Below are positions 17,030 to 25,762 of a stretch of 42,686 nt of DNA, one piece after another. Origin of the DNA: Pseudomonadota bacterium (lineage in GTDB: Bacteria > Pseudomonadota > Gammaproteobacteria > Acidiferrobacterales > UBA6901). Made by a program: the position numbers and the translations under genes. The notes under the pieces are model-generated. The model made no database searches, had not been told where the DNA came from, and saw nothing but the letters and a program-made list of their open reading frames with translations. Position 1 is the first letter of the stretch. Every line of letters starts with the position of its first letter. The stretch covers positions 1 to 42,686 of the forward strand of contig JAJXUF010000023.1 of assembly GCA_021783175.1 (NCBI GenBank). The letters are read 5' to 3'.

Positions 17030-17704
17030 CTACAACAGACCCCGATCGCAAAAAGACACTACTTCGCTGTCCCCGATTACCAGATGATCAAGCACCTTAA
17101 TGTCGACCAACGACAGCGATTCTTTGAGCCGCTGGGTAAGCACTTCATCGGCCCGACTCGGCTCTGCGACACCGGATGGGTGATTATGGGCAAAAATCAC
17201 GGCCCCAGCGTTATGCGCTAGAGCCCGCTTTACGACTTCGCGTGGATAGACGGCCGTACCATTGAGCGTCCCACTAAATAGCTCTTCGAATGCCAGGACC
17301 CGATGTCGATTGTCGAGATACAGGCAGCAAAAGACCTCATAAGGCCGATCACGAAGGCATGCGCGAAGGTAAGCCTGGGTATCTTGCGGAGAGTTCAGCG
17401 TCGCGCCTCGGCGCAGTTCCTGCCCGAGGTGTCGTCGTCCGATCTCCAGGGCAGCCTGCAGTTGCGCGTATTTGGCATCCCCCAGGCCTGGAGCAGCACA
17501 GAACGTTTCGCGTCGTGCGGCAAGCAGCTCTCTTAGTCCGCCAAAACGCAAGAGCAGGTCGCGCGCCAAGTCGACGGCCGTCTTGCCAACAATACCGGTG
17601 CGCAGAAAGATCGCCAGCAATTCGGCATCTGACAGAATACCGGGGCCTTCCATGAGCAGTTTCTCGCGTGGCCGCTCACTTGCCGGCCAGTCACTGATCG
17701 CCAT
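17030..17704 (-). CDS. radC: RadC-family JAB1/MPN protein
   Basis: The product is 224 residues, full length. The N-terminal UPF0758/HhH part ([40 protein letters not shown]) is followed by the JAMM metalloprotease-like domain with H173-x-H175, Ser and D186 in [14 protein letters not shown]. The old name as a DNA repair protein is not well supported; its activity is unknown. Start ATG 17704 diverges from coaBC with 152 bases between. It belongs to the usual radC-rpmB-rpmG arrangement. Confidence 0.93.
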   Translation of the reverse strand: MAISDWPASERPREKLLMEGPGILSDAELLAIFLRTGIVGKTAVDLARDLLLRFGGLRELLAARRETFCAAPGLGDAKYAQLQAALEIGRRHLGQELRRGATLNSPQDTQAYLRACLRDRPYEVFCCLYLDNRHRVLAFEELFSGTLNGTAVYPREVVKRALAHNAGAVIFAHNHPSGVAEPSRADEVLTQRLKESLSLVDIKVLDHLVIGDSEVVSFCDRGLL

Positions 17705-17817
17705 GCCTCACCTCCAATGTGCGGTTATGGTCGCGGGCACACCGAGCACGCCGATTATCACTGCTATTACTGACCGGAGCGCGCAACAGCCGGCGGGGGT
17801 GGAATTCCTTTATCCTA

Positions 17818-17846
17818 TTTCCATGCCGACTAGGCCCAAGTACACT
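17818..17846 (+). promoter_or_regulatory. Candidate promoter directly in front of coaBC
   Basis: TTTCCA (17818-17823) and TACACT (17841-17846) are 17 bases apart, with an overlapping TGTAAT at 17846-17851. The start of transcription would be within a few bases of ATG 17857. No ribosome-binding site is seen, so the message may be leaderless or nearly so. Confidence 0.35.
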
Positions 17847-17856
17847 GTAATATCTT

Positions 17857-19092
17857 ATGGCTTCACTGACAAATAAGCGCATTCTTCTGGGCGTCACCGG
17901 CGGTATTGCTGCCTACAAGAGCGCCGAAGCGGTTCGGCGCCTGCGTGATGCCGGTGCGGATGTGCGCGTCACCATGACCCGTGCCGCAACCGAATTCATC
18001 ACGCCACTCACGATGCAGGCCGTGAGCGGTCATCGGGTGCATCTTCATCTGCTTGATGCCGATTCAGAAGCGGGCATGGGGCACATCGAGCTCGCGCGCT
18101 GGGCCGATGCCGTGCTGGTAGCTCCCGCCAGCGCGAACTTCATTGCCAAACTTGCCCATGGCCGGGCCGATGATCTGCTCAGTACCCTGTGTCTGGCCAG
18201 CGGTGCTCCGGTTGCGGTCGCACCGGCCATGAACTGGCAGATGTGGGAAAATCCGGCCACCCAGGCGAATCTCGCAACCCTTGGCACAAACGGCATTAAG
18301 ATCTTCGGACCGGCCACTGGCAGTCAGGCTTGCGGCGAGACCGGAGCGGGACGCATGCTCGAGCCCGACGAACTTGTAAATTTGACCGCAGCGCTGTTCG
18401 AGATCGGCGATCTTGAGGGCGTTCACATCATCGTGACGGCCGGACCCACCTGCGAGCCGATAGACCCTGTGCGCATGATTACCAACCGCAGCTCGGGAAA
18501 GATGGGCTATGCCGTGGCAGCCGCCGCCACCGAGGCTGGCGCACGCGTCACGCTCATTTCCGGCCCGACCTCGCTGGCACCGCCCGATCGCGCGGACTTT
18601 GTCGCGGTGACTACCGCCATGGAAATGTCTGAGGCTGTCCAGCAGCGTATAGCGGCGGCACAAATCTTTATCGGAGTGGCGGCGGTTGCCGACTATCGGC
18701 CGGCACAGGTCATGACGGACAAGATCAAGAAAACGGCGGACACGCTGACGCTTGACCTGATTCGCAATCCCGACATTCTCTCGGGTGTTGCGGCACGCAA
18801 ACCGGCTCCGTTTGTTGTCGGTTTTGCCGCAGAAACCGGCGATCTGGAACGCAATGCGCGCGCCAAACTAATAGCCAAGCATGCTGACTTGATAGCTGCT
18901 AATCTGGTCGGTGTTGCGAACAGCGGAATTGGAGCCGATGATAATCGCCTGCTGCTGGTAGATGCGGCCGGCGCCATTGAACTTCCACTGCTTTCCAAGG
19001 CTCGTGCCGCTCGCGAGCTGATTCGACTGATCGCGGTTAAATACCATGCAAAAAATTCAGCTGAAAATTCTCGACTCGCGCATCGGCAGTAA
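17857..19092 (+). CDS. coaBC: CoaBC: phosphopantothenoylcysteine decarboxylase/synthetase
   Basis: The 411-residue bifunctional enzyme joins cysteine to 4'-phosphopantothenate and then decarboxylates it, two steps of coenzyme A synthesis. The N-terminal CoaC half binds FMN and shows His76 ([24 protein letters not shown]), PAMNWQMW with Asn126, and Cys159 in [13 protein letters not shown]. The C-terminal CoaB half begins near residue 190 ([29 protein letters not shown]) and includes [11 protein letters not shown] and the KIKK loop. The gene overlaps dut by 47 bases. No ribosome-binding site precedes the ATG. Confidence 0.96.
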   Translation: MASLTNKRILLGVTGGIAAYKSAEAVRRLRDAGADVRVTMTRAATEFITPLTMQAVSGHRVHLHLLDADSEAGMGHIELARWADAVLVAPASANFIAKLAHGRADDLLSTLCLASGAPVAVAPAMNWQMWENPATQANLATLGTNGIKIFGPATGSQACGETGAGRMLEPDELVNLTAALFEIGDLEGVHIIVTAGPTCEPIDPVRMITNRSSGKMGYAVAAAATEAGARVTLISGPTSLAPPDRADFVAVTTAMEMSEAVQQRIAAAQIFIGVAAVADYRPAQVMTDKIKKTADTLTLDLIRNPDILSGVAARKPAPFVVGFAAETGDLERNARAKLIAKHADLIAANLVGVANSGIGADDNRLLLVDAAGAIELPLLSKARAARELIRLIAVKYHAKNSAENSRLAHRQ

Positions 19093-19501
19093 ATTTCCGA
19101 TGCCGCGCTACGCTACCGACGGCTCAGCCGGCGTGGACCTCTGCGCCTGTATCGACGAGCATCTGCACATTAGCCCCGGCGAGACCCATCTGATACCGAC
19201 GGGCATTGCGATTCACATCGGCGAACATCATCTTGCTGCAATGCTGCTGCCGCGTTCTGGATTGGGCCACAAGCACGGAATTGTGCTTGGCAATCTGGTG
19301 GGTCTTATCGACTCCGATTACCAGGGGCAGATCCTTGTCTCCTGCTGGAACCGTGGTCAGGAAAACTTCGTCATCGAGCCGGGTGATCGCATCGCCCAGA
19401 TGGTGTTTGTCCCGGTAGTCCAGGCCGAGTTCCAGGTCGTCGACGAATTCGCCGAAAGCCATCGCGGCAGCGGGGGCTTCGGCCACTCGGGCCGGAAATA
19501 G
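19046..19501 (+). CDS. dut: dUTP diphosphatase
   Basis: The 151-residue product splits dUTP to dUMP and pyrophosphate, keeping uracil out of DNA and supplying dTMP synthesis. All five trimeric dUTPase motifs are visible: [46 protein letters not shown] and [10 protein letters not shown]. It starts inside the coaBC 3' end (47-base overlap), the common arrangement. It links functionally with dcd at 29618, which makes dUTP. Confidence 0.97.
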   Translation: MQKIQLKILDSRIGSKFPMPRYATDGSAGVDLCACIDEHLHISPGETHLIPTGIAIHIGEHHLAAMLLPRSGLGHKHGIVLGNLVGLIDSDYQGQILVSCWNRGQENFVIEPGDRIAQMVFVPVVQAEFQVVDEFAESHRGSGGFGHSGRK

Positions 19502-19667
19502 GACGCACGGCCCCGGGGGTTCACCGCCCGACCGGCACCGTCCAGCCATCCGCCGGATTGCGCCTCGAATCAGCGGCACCTCGTGACTGTCTCGAGATTG
19601 CCCTGCCCCTCGCCCAGGCTGCAAAAAATGGGGGTGGCGCCAGAAAACCTGCGTCTATACTCGTCAT

Positions 19668-20633
19668 ATGACCCAGTCCATAACCCGCCTGCACCTGCGC
19701 CATCTCCTGGTCATGATCTGCTGTTTAGGTCTGATCGGGCTCGCCGGCTTCCAGCTTTTTAAGCTGCCGCAGGAGGCATCGCGCGCCGGCCTGAGCCCGG
19801 TTGCGATCTCGTCTTGGACAAGCGCCGCGCAATACCGCCTCGGCGATCCCCGCTTCGGTTACCTTATCCTGATTGCAGCGTCCGGCCTTGGGATTTTTAT
19901 ATCGGGCATTGCGCTGTATCGCGCAACCCTGCGATCTGTCCGACATGACATCAAGTCGCTTGGGCGCCTCTTCAAGGATGTGCGTGACGGCGCCGTGCGT
20001 GTTGACTATCCGATGATGCTGGCAGAATTCACCGATATTTTCCGTTACTTGCGGGACTCCGGCAGCAAACTTGCGGAAAAGCAGAAGCAACTCAAGAAGA
20101 TGGGCCTGCTTGATCACCTTTCAAGACTCAACAACAGGCGCCACTTCGAGGCGCGCCTGACTGAACTGTTTTCGCTCGCCAAAACCAACGGTCCGTCATC
20201 GGTGCTCATCATCGATCTGGACCACTTTAAGTCGGTCAACGACCGGCATGGACACGACGCCGGTGATGCGTTAATTGTGAATTTTTCCGCAGCCCTGAAA
20301 AGCGTGGTGCGTAAATCCGACTTCCTTGCGCGCCTGGGCGGCGACGAGTTCTGCATCATCTATTCCTACACGGATCTGCAGAAAGCGAAGCTGCTGGTCG
20401 AGCGCTTGCGTCGCGAACTGCCGCGCGAGATCTTGCTTAAACGCAATGTCGTGCACCAGCTGCGCTGGACCGGCGGCCTAAGTGTGATCGCCGATTCCGA
20501 CACGAAATTCGACCAGGTATTGTGGCGCGCCGACCAGGCCCTGCTGGAAGCCAAACAGGCCGGCCGTAATACCACCCGCGTCCATGATCCAACCATCGGC
20601 CTGGTAAAGAAAAACACCGATCTGGCGAGCTGA
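19668..20633 (+). CDS. Membrane-anchored diguanylate cyclase
   Basis: The 321-residue protein has two membrane helices (about 11-31 and 64-84) enclosing a short periplasmic segment. A linker with a HAMP-like or coiled-coil character (about 85-145) follows, then a GGDEF domain. GGDEF is intact (224-228). An RxxD (RKSD, 215-218) five residues before it is a complete inhibitory I-site, so it should make c-di-GMP from two GTP and be feedback-inhibited. No known periplasmic sensor domain is recognised in the 30-residue loop. The PilZ-like protein at 488 could be one reader. The gene sits between dut and the phosphomannomutase gene, where most relatives have none. Confidence 0.92.
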   Translation: MTQSITRLHLRHLLVMICCLGLIGLAGFQLFKLPQEASRAGLSPVAISSWTSAAQYRLGDPRFGYLILIAASGLGIFISGIALYRATLRSVRHDIKSLGRLFKDVRDGAVRVDYPMMLAEFTDIFRYLRDSGSKLAEKQKQLKKMGLLDHLSRLNNRRHFEARLTELFSLAKTNGPSSVLIIDLDHFKSVNDRHGHDAGDALIVNFSAALKSVVRKSDFLARLGGDEFCIIYSYTDLQKAKLLVERLRRELPREILLKRNVVHQLRWTGGLSVIADSDTKFDQVLWRADQALLEAKQAGRNTTRVHDPTIGLVKKNTDLAS

Positions 20634-20759
20634 ATCCGGCTCGCCCGGCATACCTCCCGCGTCGTACGAGTGGCCGACACCGGCCGCATGCTCTAAACTA
20701 GCCGCCCATATTCGGATCAAATCTCCTGTTCCAAGCGTTATACCCGAGAAATTGACAAC

Positions 20760-22169
20760 ATGCCTGACACACATCGAGCTGGCTCCGCCGTCCCGAACAG
20801 AATCCCGGAAGAAATCTTCAAAGCCTACGATATCCGCGGTGTCGTCGATACGTCGCTTACACCGGCCATAACACAGCGCATCGGCCATGCCATAGGAAGC
20901 GAGGCGTTGGCGCGCGGCGTGCGACGCATAGTTGTAGCACGTGACGGGCGTCTCTCCGGTCCGGCTCTGCTGGAAGCCTTGGCGCGCGGTCTCAATCAGG
21001 CCGGCTGCGACGTCGTGGATATAGGGCGCGTGCCGACACCGGTGCTGTACTTTGCGACGCACCATCTAGGCACCCACTCGGGCGTGATGGTAACTGGCAG
21101 CCACAACCCGCCGGAGTACAACGGACTCAAAATGGTGCTCGCCGGAGAAACGCTTTCCAGCGGAGCCATCCAGGATCTGCGCCGGCGTCTGGTGGAAAAC
21201 GATCTCACGGCCGGTCACGGCTCGCTCAGCGAGTCCGACGTACGCGAGGCATATCTCGAGCGCATCACTTCGGACATCAGACTTGCACGCAAAATGCGTG
21301 TCATCATCGACTGCGGCAATGGTGTCGCTGGGGAGTTTGCCCCGGAACTGGCACGCCGTCTCGGCTGCGAGGTGCAGGAACTTTTTTGCGAAGTTGACGG
21401 TCACTTCCCGAACCACCATCCGGATCCGAGTCAGCCAGATAATCTGCGGGACCTCATCGAGGCCGTCAAAGGTGACAACGTTGACGTTGGACTTGCCTAC
21501 GATGGCGACGGCGATCGCCTTGGCGTGGTATCTCCGGACGGATCGATCATTTGGCCTGACCGGCAGATGATCCTGTATGCGCGGGATGTTCTGTCGCGCC
21601 ATCCAGGCGCGGAAATCATATACGATGTGAAGTCTTCGCGCTCACTGGAAGCGGCCATCACTGAAGCCGGCGGCCGACCGCTGCTTTGGAAAACCGGACA
21701 CTCTTTCATCAAGGCTAAGCTCAAAGAATCCGGAGCACTGCTGGCCGGCGAGATGAGCGGCCATATTTTCTTCAAAGAACGCTGGTACGGATTTGACGAT
21801 GGACTTTATACCGGCGCGCGTCTTTTGGAGCTGCTGTCGCGAGATCGGCGCAACCCGGCGGAGATCTTTCGTTCGCTGCCAAATACGGTGAACACACCTG
21901 AGCTGCATATCAAAATGGGTGAGGGAGAACATCATGCGCTCATCAAACAGCTGGTCCAGCAGGCCAGCTTCCCGGCAGCGCGCATAACCACTCTCGACGG
22001 CCTGCGTGTGGACTTTTCCGACGGCTTCGGCCTGGTGCGGGCATCCAACACCACGCCGGTGCTGGTATTGCGGTTTGAAGCCGACAATGCAGCGGCCCTG
22101 ACCCGTATCCAAGATGACTTTCGCGCATTGTTGGAAAAGGTTCATCCTGGCCTGGATTTGCCATTCTGA
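20760..22169 (+). CDS. Phosphomannomutase/phosphoglucomutase (AlgC/ManB type)
   Basis: The 469-residue product converts sugar 6-phosphates and 1-phosphates (mannose, glucose) for lipopolysaccharide and exopolysaccharide precursors. The phosphoserine loop VTGSHNPPEYNGLK (Ser114), the metal loop DGDGDRLG (about 248-255), the sugar loop GEMSGHIFFKE and the C-terminal phosphate loop RASNTTPVLVLRFE are all present. Relatives occur beside coaBC-dut in Pseudomonas and Xanthomonas (algC). The start ATG 20760 is preceded by a weak ribosome site. Substrate preference is not settled by sequence. Confidence 0.93.
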   Translation: MPDTHRAGSAVPNRIPEEIFKAYDIRGVVDTSLTPAITQRIGHAIGSEALARGVRRIVVARDGRLSGPALLEALARGLNQAGCDVVDIGRVPTPVLYFATHHLGTHSGVMVTGSHNPPEYNGLKMVLAGETLSSGAIQDLRRRLVENDLTAGHGSLSESDVREAYLERITSDIRLARKMRVIIDCGNGVAGEFAPELARRLGCEVQELFCEVDGHFPNHHPDPSQPDNLRDLIEAVKGDNVDVGLAYDGDGDRLGVVSPDGSIIWPDRQMILYARDVLSRHPGAEIIYDVKSSRSLEAAITEAGGRPLLWKTGHSFIKAKLKESGALLAGEMSGHIFFKERWYGFDDGLYTGARLLELLSRDRRNPAEIFRSLPNTVNTPELHIKMGEGEHHALIKQLVQQASFPAARITTLDGLRVDFSDGFGLVRASNTTPVLVLRFEADNAAALTRIQDDFRALLEKVHPGLDLPF

Positions 22170-22629
22170 TTGGACCTGCGCGAGCAGCACGGGCCGAATT
22201 GCCGATTGACTTGCTCTCGCTGTAGATCGTCGCCGAAAAAGTAAGCGCCAGCACCTGCGATAAGACACTGCCCGTCGCCCGGGATAGGCACCGATGGCGA
22301 ACTGGCTGCACTTGCTCAAGTATCGGTTGCCGCAGCAAACACTGCGTCGACGTAGCAGCTCGTCCGCAACTGTTCCAGCACTTTGCGTTAATGTCGACTG
22401 TATCGGGCTTCACGCGGCGAAACCGACCGCAAAAGGTACCCGACTGCAGTCGATCGTCGGCGATCGCCGCCCGGCAGTCGCGCCGTCTGTCCAAATCCCG
22501 TTACGCAATGCTCTCCCGCCTTGAAATGATCGGTACTTCGACTAAGTTTACCGAACGCGCAGCGGATAGGGCGTTAAACTCGCTGGCAACTTAAAGAGTA
22601 AAGCAAGAAACGAAAACCGGAGGAAATCT
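22170..22629. other. 460-base stretch without recognisable gene
   Basis: Open frames on both strands are short, arginine/serine-rich and overlap one another; none has a recognised domain. No tRNA, terminator or repeat is apparent. The end of it contains GGAGG at about 22619, the ribosome site of the next gene. The stretch could hold the promoter of the orphan gene at 22630, but no convincing -10/-35 pair was found. Confidence 0.5.
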
Positions 22630-22878
22630 ATGGATTGGCAAATGGAATTCGCTGCATCGACCAAGCAGGAGCAAAACGCACAACTGGACCCCATAAGCCA
22701 GGACAGAAAAGACGCAAAACCTGGACCAATTCTGGACAGGCCACCCACGAATCGAAACGTTGTCGAATTTGACGCTGCCAAACAGCGTTGTATTGAAGCT
22801 TTCTTTCAGCGCTACCCAGATGCTTTCCTCAACGCGCTGTTGCATGCAACCATCGCTGAATTCGGACATCTGGCATGA
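22630..22878 (+). CDS. Small hypothetical protein, 82 residues
   Basis: I do not recognise it. The start is well supported by GGAGGAAATCT just before ATG. The product is soluble; residues 1-45 are polar and probably disordered. Residues 47-82 look like two helices (DAAKQRCIEAFFQRYPDAFLNALLHATIAEFGHL). No close neighbour on either side shares its strand within 300 bases except the ankyrin gene at 23215. Codon use appears like that of its neighbours, but no function can be given. Confidence 0.55.
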   Translation: MDWQMEFAASTKQEQNAQLDPISQDRKDAKPGPILDRPPTNRNVVEFDAAKQRCIEAFFQRYPDAFLNALLHATIAEFGHLA

Positions 22879-23214
22879 AGAACCCCTCCTTTCGGCGGCA
22901 TATCGAACGCTGACCGTAACAACAGCTTCGTCGTTATCAGCGGCTTCCATTGGCACTTCGGCGGGTCCCTTTTCTGGCGGGATCCGCATTTAGCGTCTAT
23001 ATTAGTGAATGTAACGACACCAAAGATCTTGCCGTCAGCCAGGGAAGGTTGCTTATCCTGGCATGCACGGACCAGCCACGATGGAGATTCATTTCAAGCC
23101 GTGGCCGCCACGACGGCTCAGCGGGTTAATCTAGCTGTCGCATCTATCTACCCGCGTTGGCATGTTTCATGCTTGCTTTAAGGGAATAAAGCATGAACCA
23201 ATGGGGGCACGATC
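22879..23214. other. Leader region of the ankyrin/YeeE locus
   Basis: The 336 bases have no convincing gene. A GC-rich hairpin (22961-22969 with 22979-22987, one G-T pair) has no T run. A second inverted repeat at 23166-23197 sits just before the ankyrin gene. TTGGCA at 23157-23162 could be a -35, but no suitable -10 follows. Confidence 0.45.
23166..23197. repeat. Inverted repeat, candidate operator or hairpin
   Basis: TTCATGCTT (23166-23174) is repeated in reverse as AAGCATGAA (23189-23197) with a 14-base spacer. A shorter alternative stem pairs GCTTTA with TAAAGC inside it. The repeat lies 17 bases ahead of the ATG at 23215, so it could be a repressor site or a structure around the ribosome site. 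Confidence 0.6.
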
Positions 23215-24123
23215 ATGGCCTGCAGTCATACGAAAAACTGCGAACTGTTTCCGCAATTCGCATTGAACCCAGCGCTGAAAGTGTGGCAGATCCATTATTG
23301 CGAGGGCGAACACGCCCGCTGTGCCCGCTATCAGCTTTCCCTTCAAGGTAAAACAATTCCCCTCAATCTGCTGCCCAACGGCAAACGCGTGGAAACACCG
23401 CGTTCGTCAAGCGCCTACGGTGCGGCAGCGCTGTTCAACGCGATAATGAAAGACCGCGTGCACATGGTCGAGTCACTGCTGCGCACCGGCGTCAACATCG
23501 ATTCGCGTAATGCCGAAGGCATGACACCGCTAATGGCAGCAGCAAGTCATGGCAACCCCGCTATAATTCGACAGCTGCTTTCCAAGGGCGCCGAAATCGG
23601 TGCGGCCAACCTGCATGGCGCAAACGCCTACGATATCGCGATGCATCATGGACACGCCGAGGCCGCGGAACTCATTGCGGCCGCCGGCGGCCGATCAAGC
23701 GGCGCTGTGTTGCCGACAAGCGAAACGCCAGAGGAATCACTGGCCATATCGGAATCAACTAACGCTGCAGAACCGGCGGAATCGGCGCGTGTTCTGCCCC
23801 TGCCGACCGAATGGTCGCGAAGTGCGAATTCCGGACACGCATACTGCCTGCGCATCACCACCAGCGACGCTATGGCGCTGGCACAGTCAATTACGCGCGC
23901 CTGCAGCGAATGCTTCGTCGCCATCGAAGCCATGGTCCAAAAACCAACAGCAAGTGGCCAGCGGTTGGCATCGGTCATTGTTCTCACCGGACAGATTGCC
24001 GACGAGGAAACTGTCTTGCGCGTAATGCGGCTGCTTGAAGGCATGGAAATTGTTTCAGGACCCATCACTTGCATGCGCCTCGAAGCTCTGGCGGTATCAG
24101 ACCTGGCAAGGAGCGTGTCATGA
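23215..24123 (+). CDS. Cys4-ankyrin-ACT fusion protein
   Basis: The product is 302 residues with three parts. Residues 1-58 contain four cysteines (3, 9, 29, 36) in a C-x5-C...YC-x6-C pattern, with WQIHYCEGEHARCARYQL, which may hold a metal or Fe-S centre. Residues 66-157 are ankyrin repeats (GAAALFNAIMKDRVHMVESLLRTG, EGMTPLMAAASHGNPAIIRQ). A 45-residue linker follows, rich in Glu, Ser and Ala. Residues 207-290 resemble the ACT domain at the end of homoserine dehydrogenase (YCLRITTSDAMALAQ, VAIEAMVQKP, VIVLTGQ, IVSGPITCMRLE), which usually binds an amino acid. The stop overlaps the first YeeE/YedE gene (ATGA). The fusion suggests a regulator of sulfur or amino-acid metabolism; that is inference. 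Confidence 0.75.
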   Translation: MACSHTKNCELFPQFALNPALKVWQIHYCEGEHARCARYQLSLQGKTIPLNLLPNGKRVETPRSSSAYGAAALFNAIMKDRVHMVESLLRTGVNIDSRNAEGMTPLMAAASHGNPAIIRQLLSKGAEIGAANLHGANAYDIAMHHGHAEAAELIAAAGGRSSGAVLPTSETPEESLAISESTNAAEPAESARVLPLPTEWSRSANSGHAYCLRITTSDAMALAQSITRACSECFVAIEAMVQKPTASGQRLASVIVLTGQIADEETVLRVMRLLEGMEIVSGPITCMRLEALAVSDLARSVS

Positions 24124-24746
24124 ACAGCTATTGGCCCTGGTGGCTCGGATCGCTGGCGCTCGCCAGCATTACAGTTGGTTTCTGGCTGCTGTTGCGGCGC
24201 CCGCTTGGCGTATCCGGCAGCTGGGCCCGAATCGTCGGCTGGCGCGAAGCGCGCTCCGTTGAACTCGCAGAGGCGCCGTTTCGGGAAAACGAAGCGGCGA
24301 TGGGTGATGCGCTCCTGGCCGCGACGCTGGCCGAATTTGGTGAACAGGCAACTGTGATGACGCTTTCCGGCGGAAGCGGACGGTCGGCAGCTCAACCCGT
24401 TTTCCGGCAGGGCGCGGCACGCGCCCCCTGGACCGCACACCTGACGTTTCTCGCGGCCATGGCCCTAGGCGGGTTCCTTGCGTCAGTGTTCAGCGGCACC
24501 TTTGCCCTGCGCTTTGATCTTGGTTCCGCTTATACACAGTTGTTCGGCAGCGGTTGGCATTCGTGGGTGATTCTCATGCTTGGTGGCGCCATGGTTGGTT
24601 TCGGCACGCAGATGGCGGGTGGTTGCAGCTCCGGTCACGGACTGAGCGGCTGTTCGCGCCTGGTGCCCGCGAGTTTGATGGCCACAGCGATTTTCTTCGG
24701 CACCGCGGTCGCGGTGTCGTTCCTGGTGCAAATGGTGGCAATATGA
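24120..24746 (+). CDS. YeeE/YedE family transporter, half protein A
   Basis: The product is 208 residues. A membrane helix at 10-28 is followed by a soluble region of 70 residues that is unlike the short half proteins of other bacteria. Then come helices at about 107-130, 148-165 and 185-205. The family motif GGAMVGFGTQMAGGCSSGHGLSGCS holds Cys169 and Cys178. In the related full-length thiosulfate transporter, such Gly-Cys motifs move sulfur compounds through the membrane. The start overlaps the ankyrin gene stop and the end overlaps half B (ATGA both). A role in thiosulfate or sulfide-derived sulfur transport is inferred. Confidence 0.85.
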   Translation: MNSYWPWWLGSLALASITVGFWLLLRRPLGVSGSWARIVGWREARSVELAEAPFRENEAAMGDALLAATLAEFGEQATVMTLSGGSGRSAAQPVFRQGAARAPWTAHLTFLAAMALGGFLASVFSGTFALRFDLGSAYTQLFGSGWHSWVILMLGGAMVGFGTQMAGGCSSGHGLSGCSRLVPASLMATAIFFGTAVAVSFLVQMVAI

Positions 24747-25168
24747 AAAGACTCTCTTCCTTCGAGCAACATGCGACCTATGCGGCACTCGGTCTGGGTA
24801 TGGGCTTCGCCCTGAGTCGGATTGGATTCAGCAATTACGGCGAGCTTCACAGGATGTTCGTCTTTTCCGATTTTCGCCTGCTTTTTACGTTTGCCGGCGC
24901 GGTGCTTCTAACCATGATCGGCTTCCAGGTTCTTGCACGCGGACAGCGGATACCACGAAAACCCTTTCACCCCGGTACTATTCCCGGCAGCATTCTTTTT
25001 GGTGCCGGCTGGGCCCTGACTGGGTCCTGCCCGGGTATCGCCATTGTGCAGATTGGTGAAGGTCAACTGGCTGCCGCGTTTACCCTCCTCGGAATTCTGT
25101 TCGGCGTGTGGGCTCACCGCCAGGCGCACGCCCATATTTTCAGCTGGGACACTGGCGCCTGCGAATAA
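24743..25168 (+). CDS. YeeE/YedE family transporter, half protein B
   Basis: The product is 141 residues from ATG 24743, which overlaps the stop of half A. It has four membrane segments (ATYAALGLGMGFALSRIGF, LFTFAGAVLLTMIGFQVL, SILFGAGWALTGSCPGIA, AFTLLGILFGVWA). The family motif GAGWALTGSCPGIAIVQIG carries Cys96. Half A and half B together equal one YeeE/YedE transporter, as in PmpA/PmpB-type pairs. A final Cys140 is at the C-terminus. Confidence 0.87.
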   Translation: MKRLSSFEQHATYAALGLGMGFALSRIGFSNYGELHRMFVFSDFRLLFTFAGAVLLTMIGFQVLARGQRIPRKPFHPGTIPGSILFGAGWALTGSCPGIAIVQIGEGQLAAAFTLLGILFGVWAHRQAHAHIFSWDTGACE

Positions 25169-25269
25169 TCGCGCCGCCGTGGACTGACGCCGCGATCTGC
25201 CCCCTTGCAAGCCCCTGCAGGCCGCTGCAGAGGGCTTGTGCAAACGCGCGCAATAGTTCAACCTTCCTT

Positions 25270-25275
25270 TATACT
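25270..25275 (+). promoter_or_regulatory. Candidate -10 box before the secreted DsrE-like gene
   Basis: TATACT lies 25 bases before ATG 25301, with GGAG (25291-25294) between. No good -35 is seen at the proper spacing, so it may need an activator. Confidence 0.3.
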
Positions 25276-25300
25276 GCGGGCTAAGCTACCGGAGATCACT

Positions 25301-25726
25301 ATGCACTTATCTCGCGTCAGCACGCGATTACTTTTCACTGGCGTGCTGCTCTTTGCCCTGGGCTTGCAATGTGCGGCGGGCGCAGACACCAAACCCGGCG
25401 TTGTCATTCAGGTCAGCGATGACAGCTTGGCCGCCTGGAACTTCACTTTGCGCAACGTCAAGAACATGAAGAGCCAGCTTGGCAAGGTCAAAATCGAAGT
25501 CGTCGCCTTTGGGCCCGGTATATACATGCTCAGGCGCAATTCCGGGGTCGGCGACCAGCTGGATGCGGAAATGATGCAGGGGGTAACTTTCGTTGCCTGC
25601 GAAGACAGCATGCATGCCCGCAAACTCACCCGCAAAGACATGTATCCGGACCTTGTTTTTGTTCCTTCCGGCGTGGCGGAGATCGTGGCCAAACAGCTGC
25701 AGAACTGGTCCTACCTGAAACCCTAG
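25301..25726 (+). CDS. Secreted DsrE-like protein
   Basis: The 141-residue product has a signal peptide (MHLSRVSTRLLFTGVLLFAL, cleavage probably near AAGAD, residues 25-29). The mature part is one DsrE-like domain: VVIQVSDDSLAAWNFTLRNV, KIEVVAFGPGIYML, a lone Cys100 in FVACEDSMHA, and VPSGVAEIVAKQLQNWSYLKP at the end. The cysteine position and the GVAE segment match the two DsrE-like proteins at 10043 and 10887. It is likely periplasmic. The start is supported by GGAGATCACT. It follows the YeeE/YedE halves by 132 bases. Sulfur carriage on Cys100 is possible but not shown. Confidence 0.8.
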   Translation: MHLSRVSTRLLFTGVLLFALGLQCAAGADTKPGVVIQVSDDSLAAWNFTLRNVKNMKSQLGKVKIEVVAFGPGIYMLRRNSGVGDQLDAEMMQGVTFVACEDSMHARKLTRKDMYPDLVFVPSGVAEIVAKQLQNWSYLKP

Positions 25727-25762
25727 GCCGCGAGCGGACTGCCTGCATCAGCCTGAACGTCG

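Noticed and set aside
20753..20758. TTGACA as a promoter -35 before the phosphomannomutase gene
   Set aside because: It touches the start codon, so it cannot serve that gene.
21943..22494. 183-codon minus-strand frame across the phosphomannomutase 3' end and the following gap
   Set aside because: Half of it is antisense to the conserved mutase; the rest is Arg/Ser/Ala-rich and without a good start or ribosome site.
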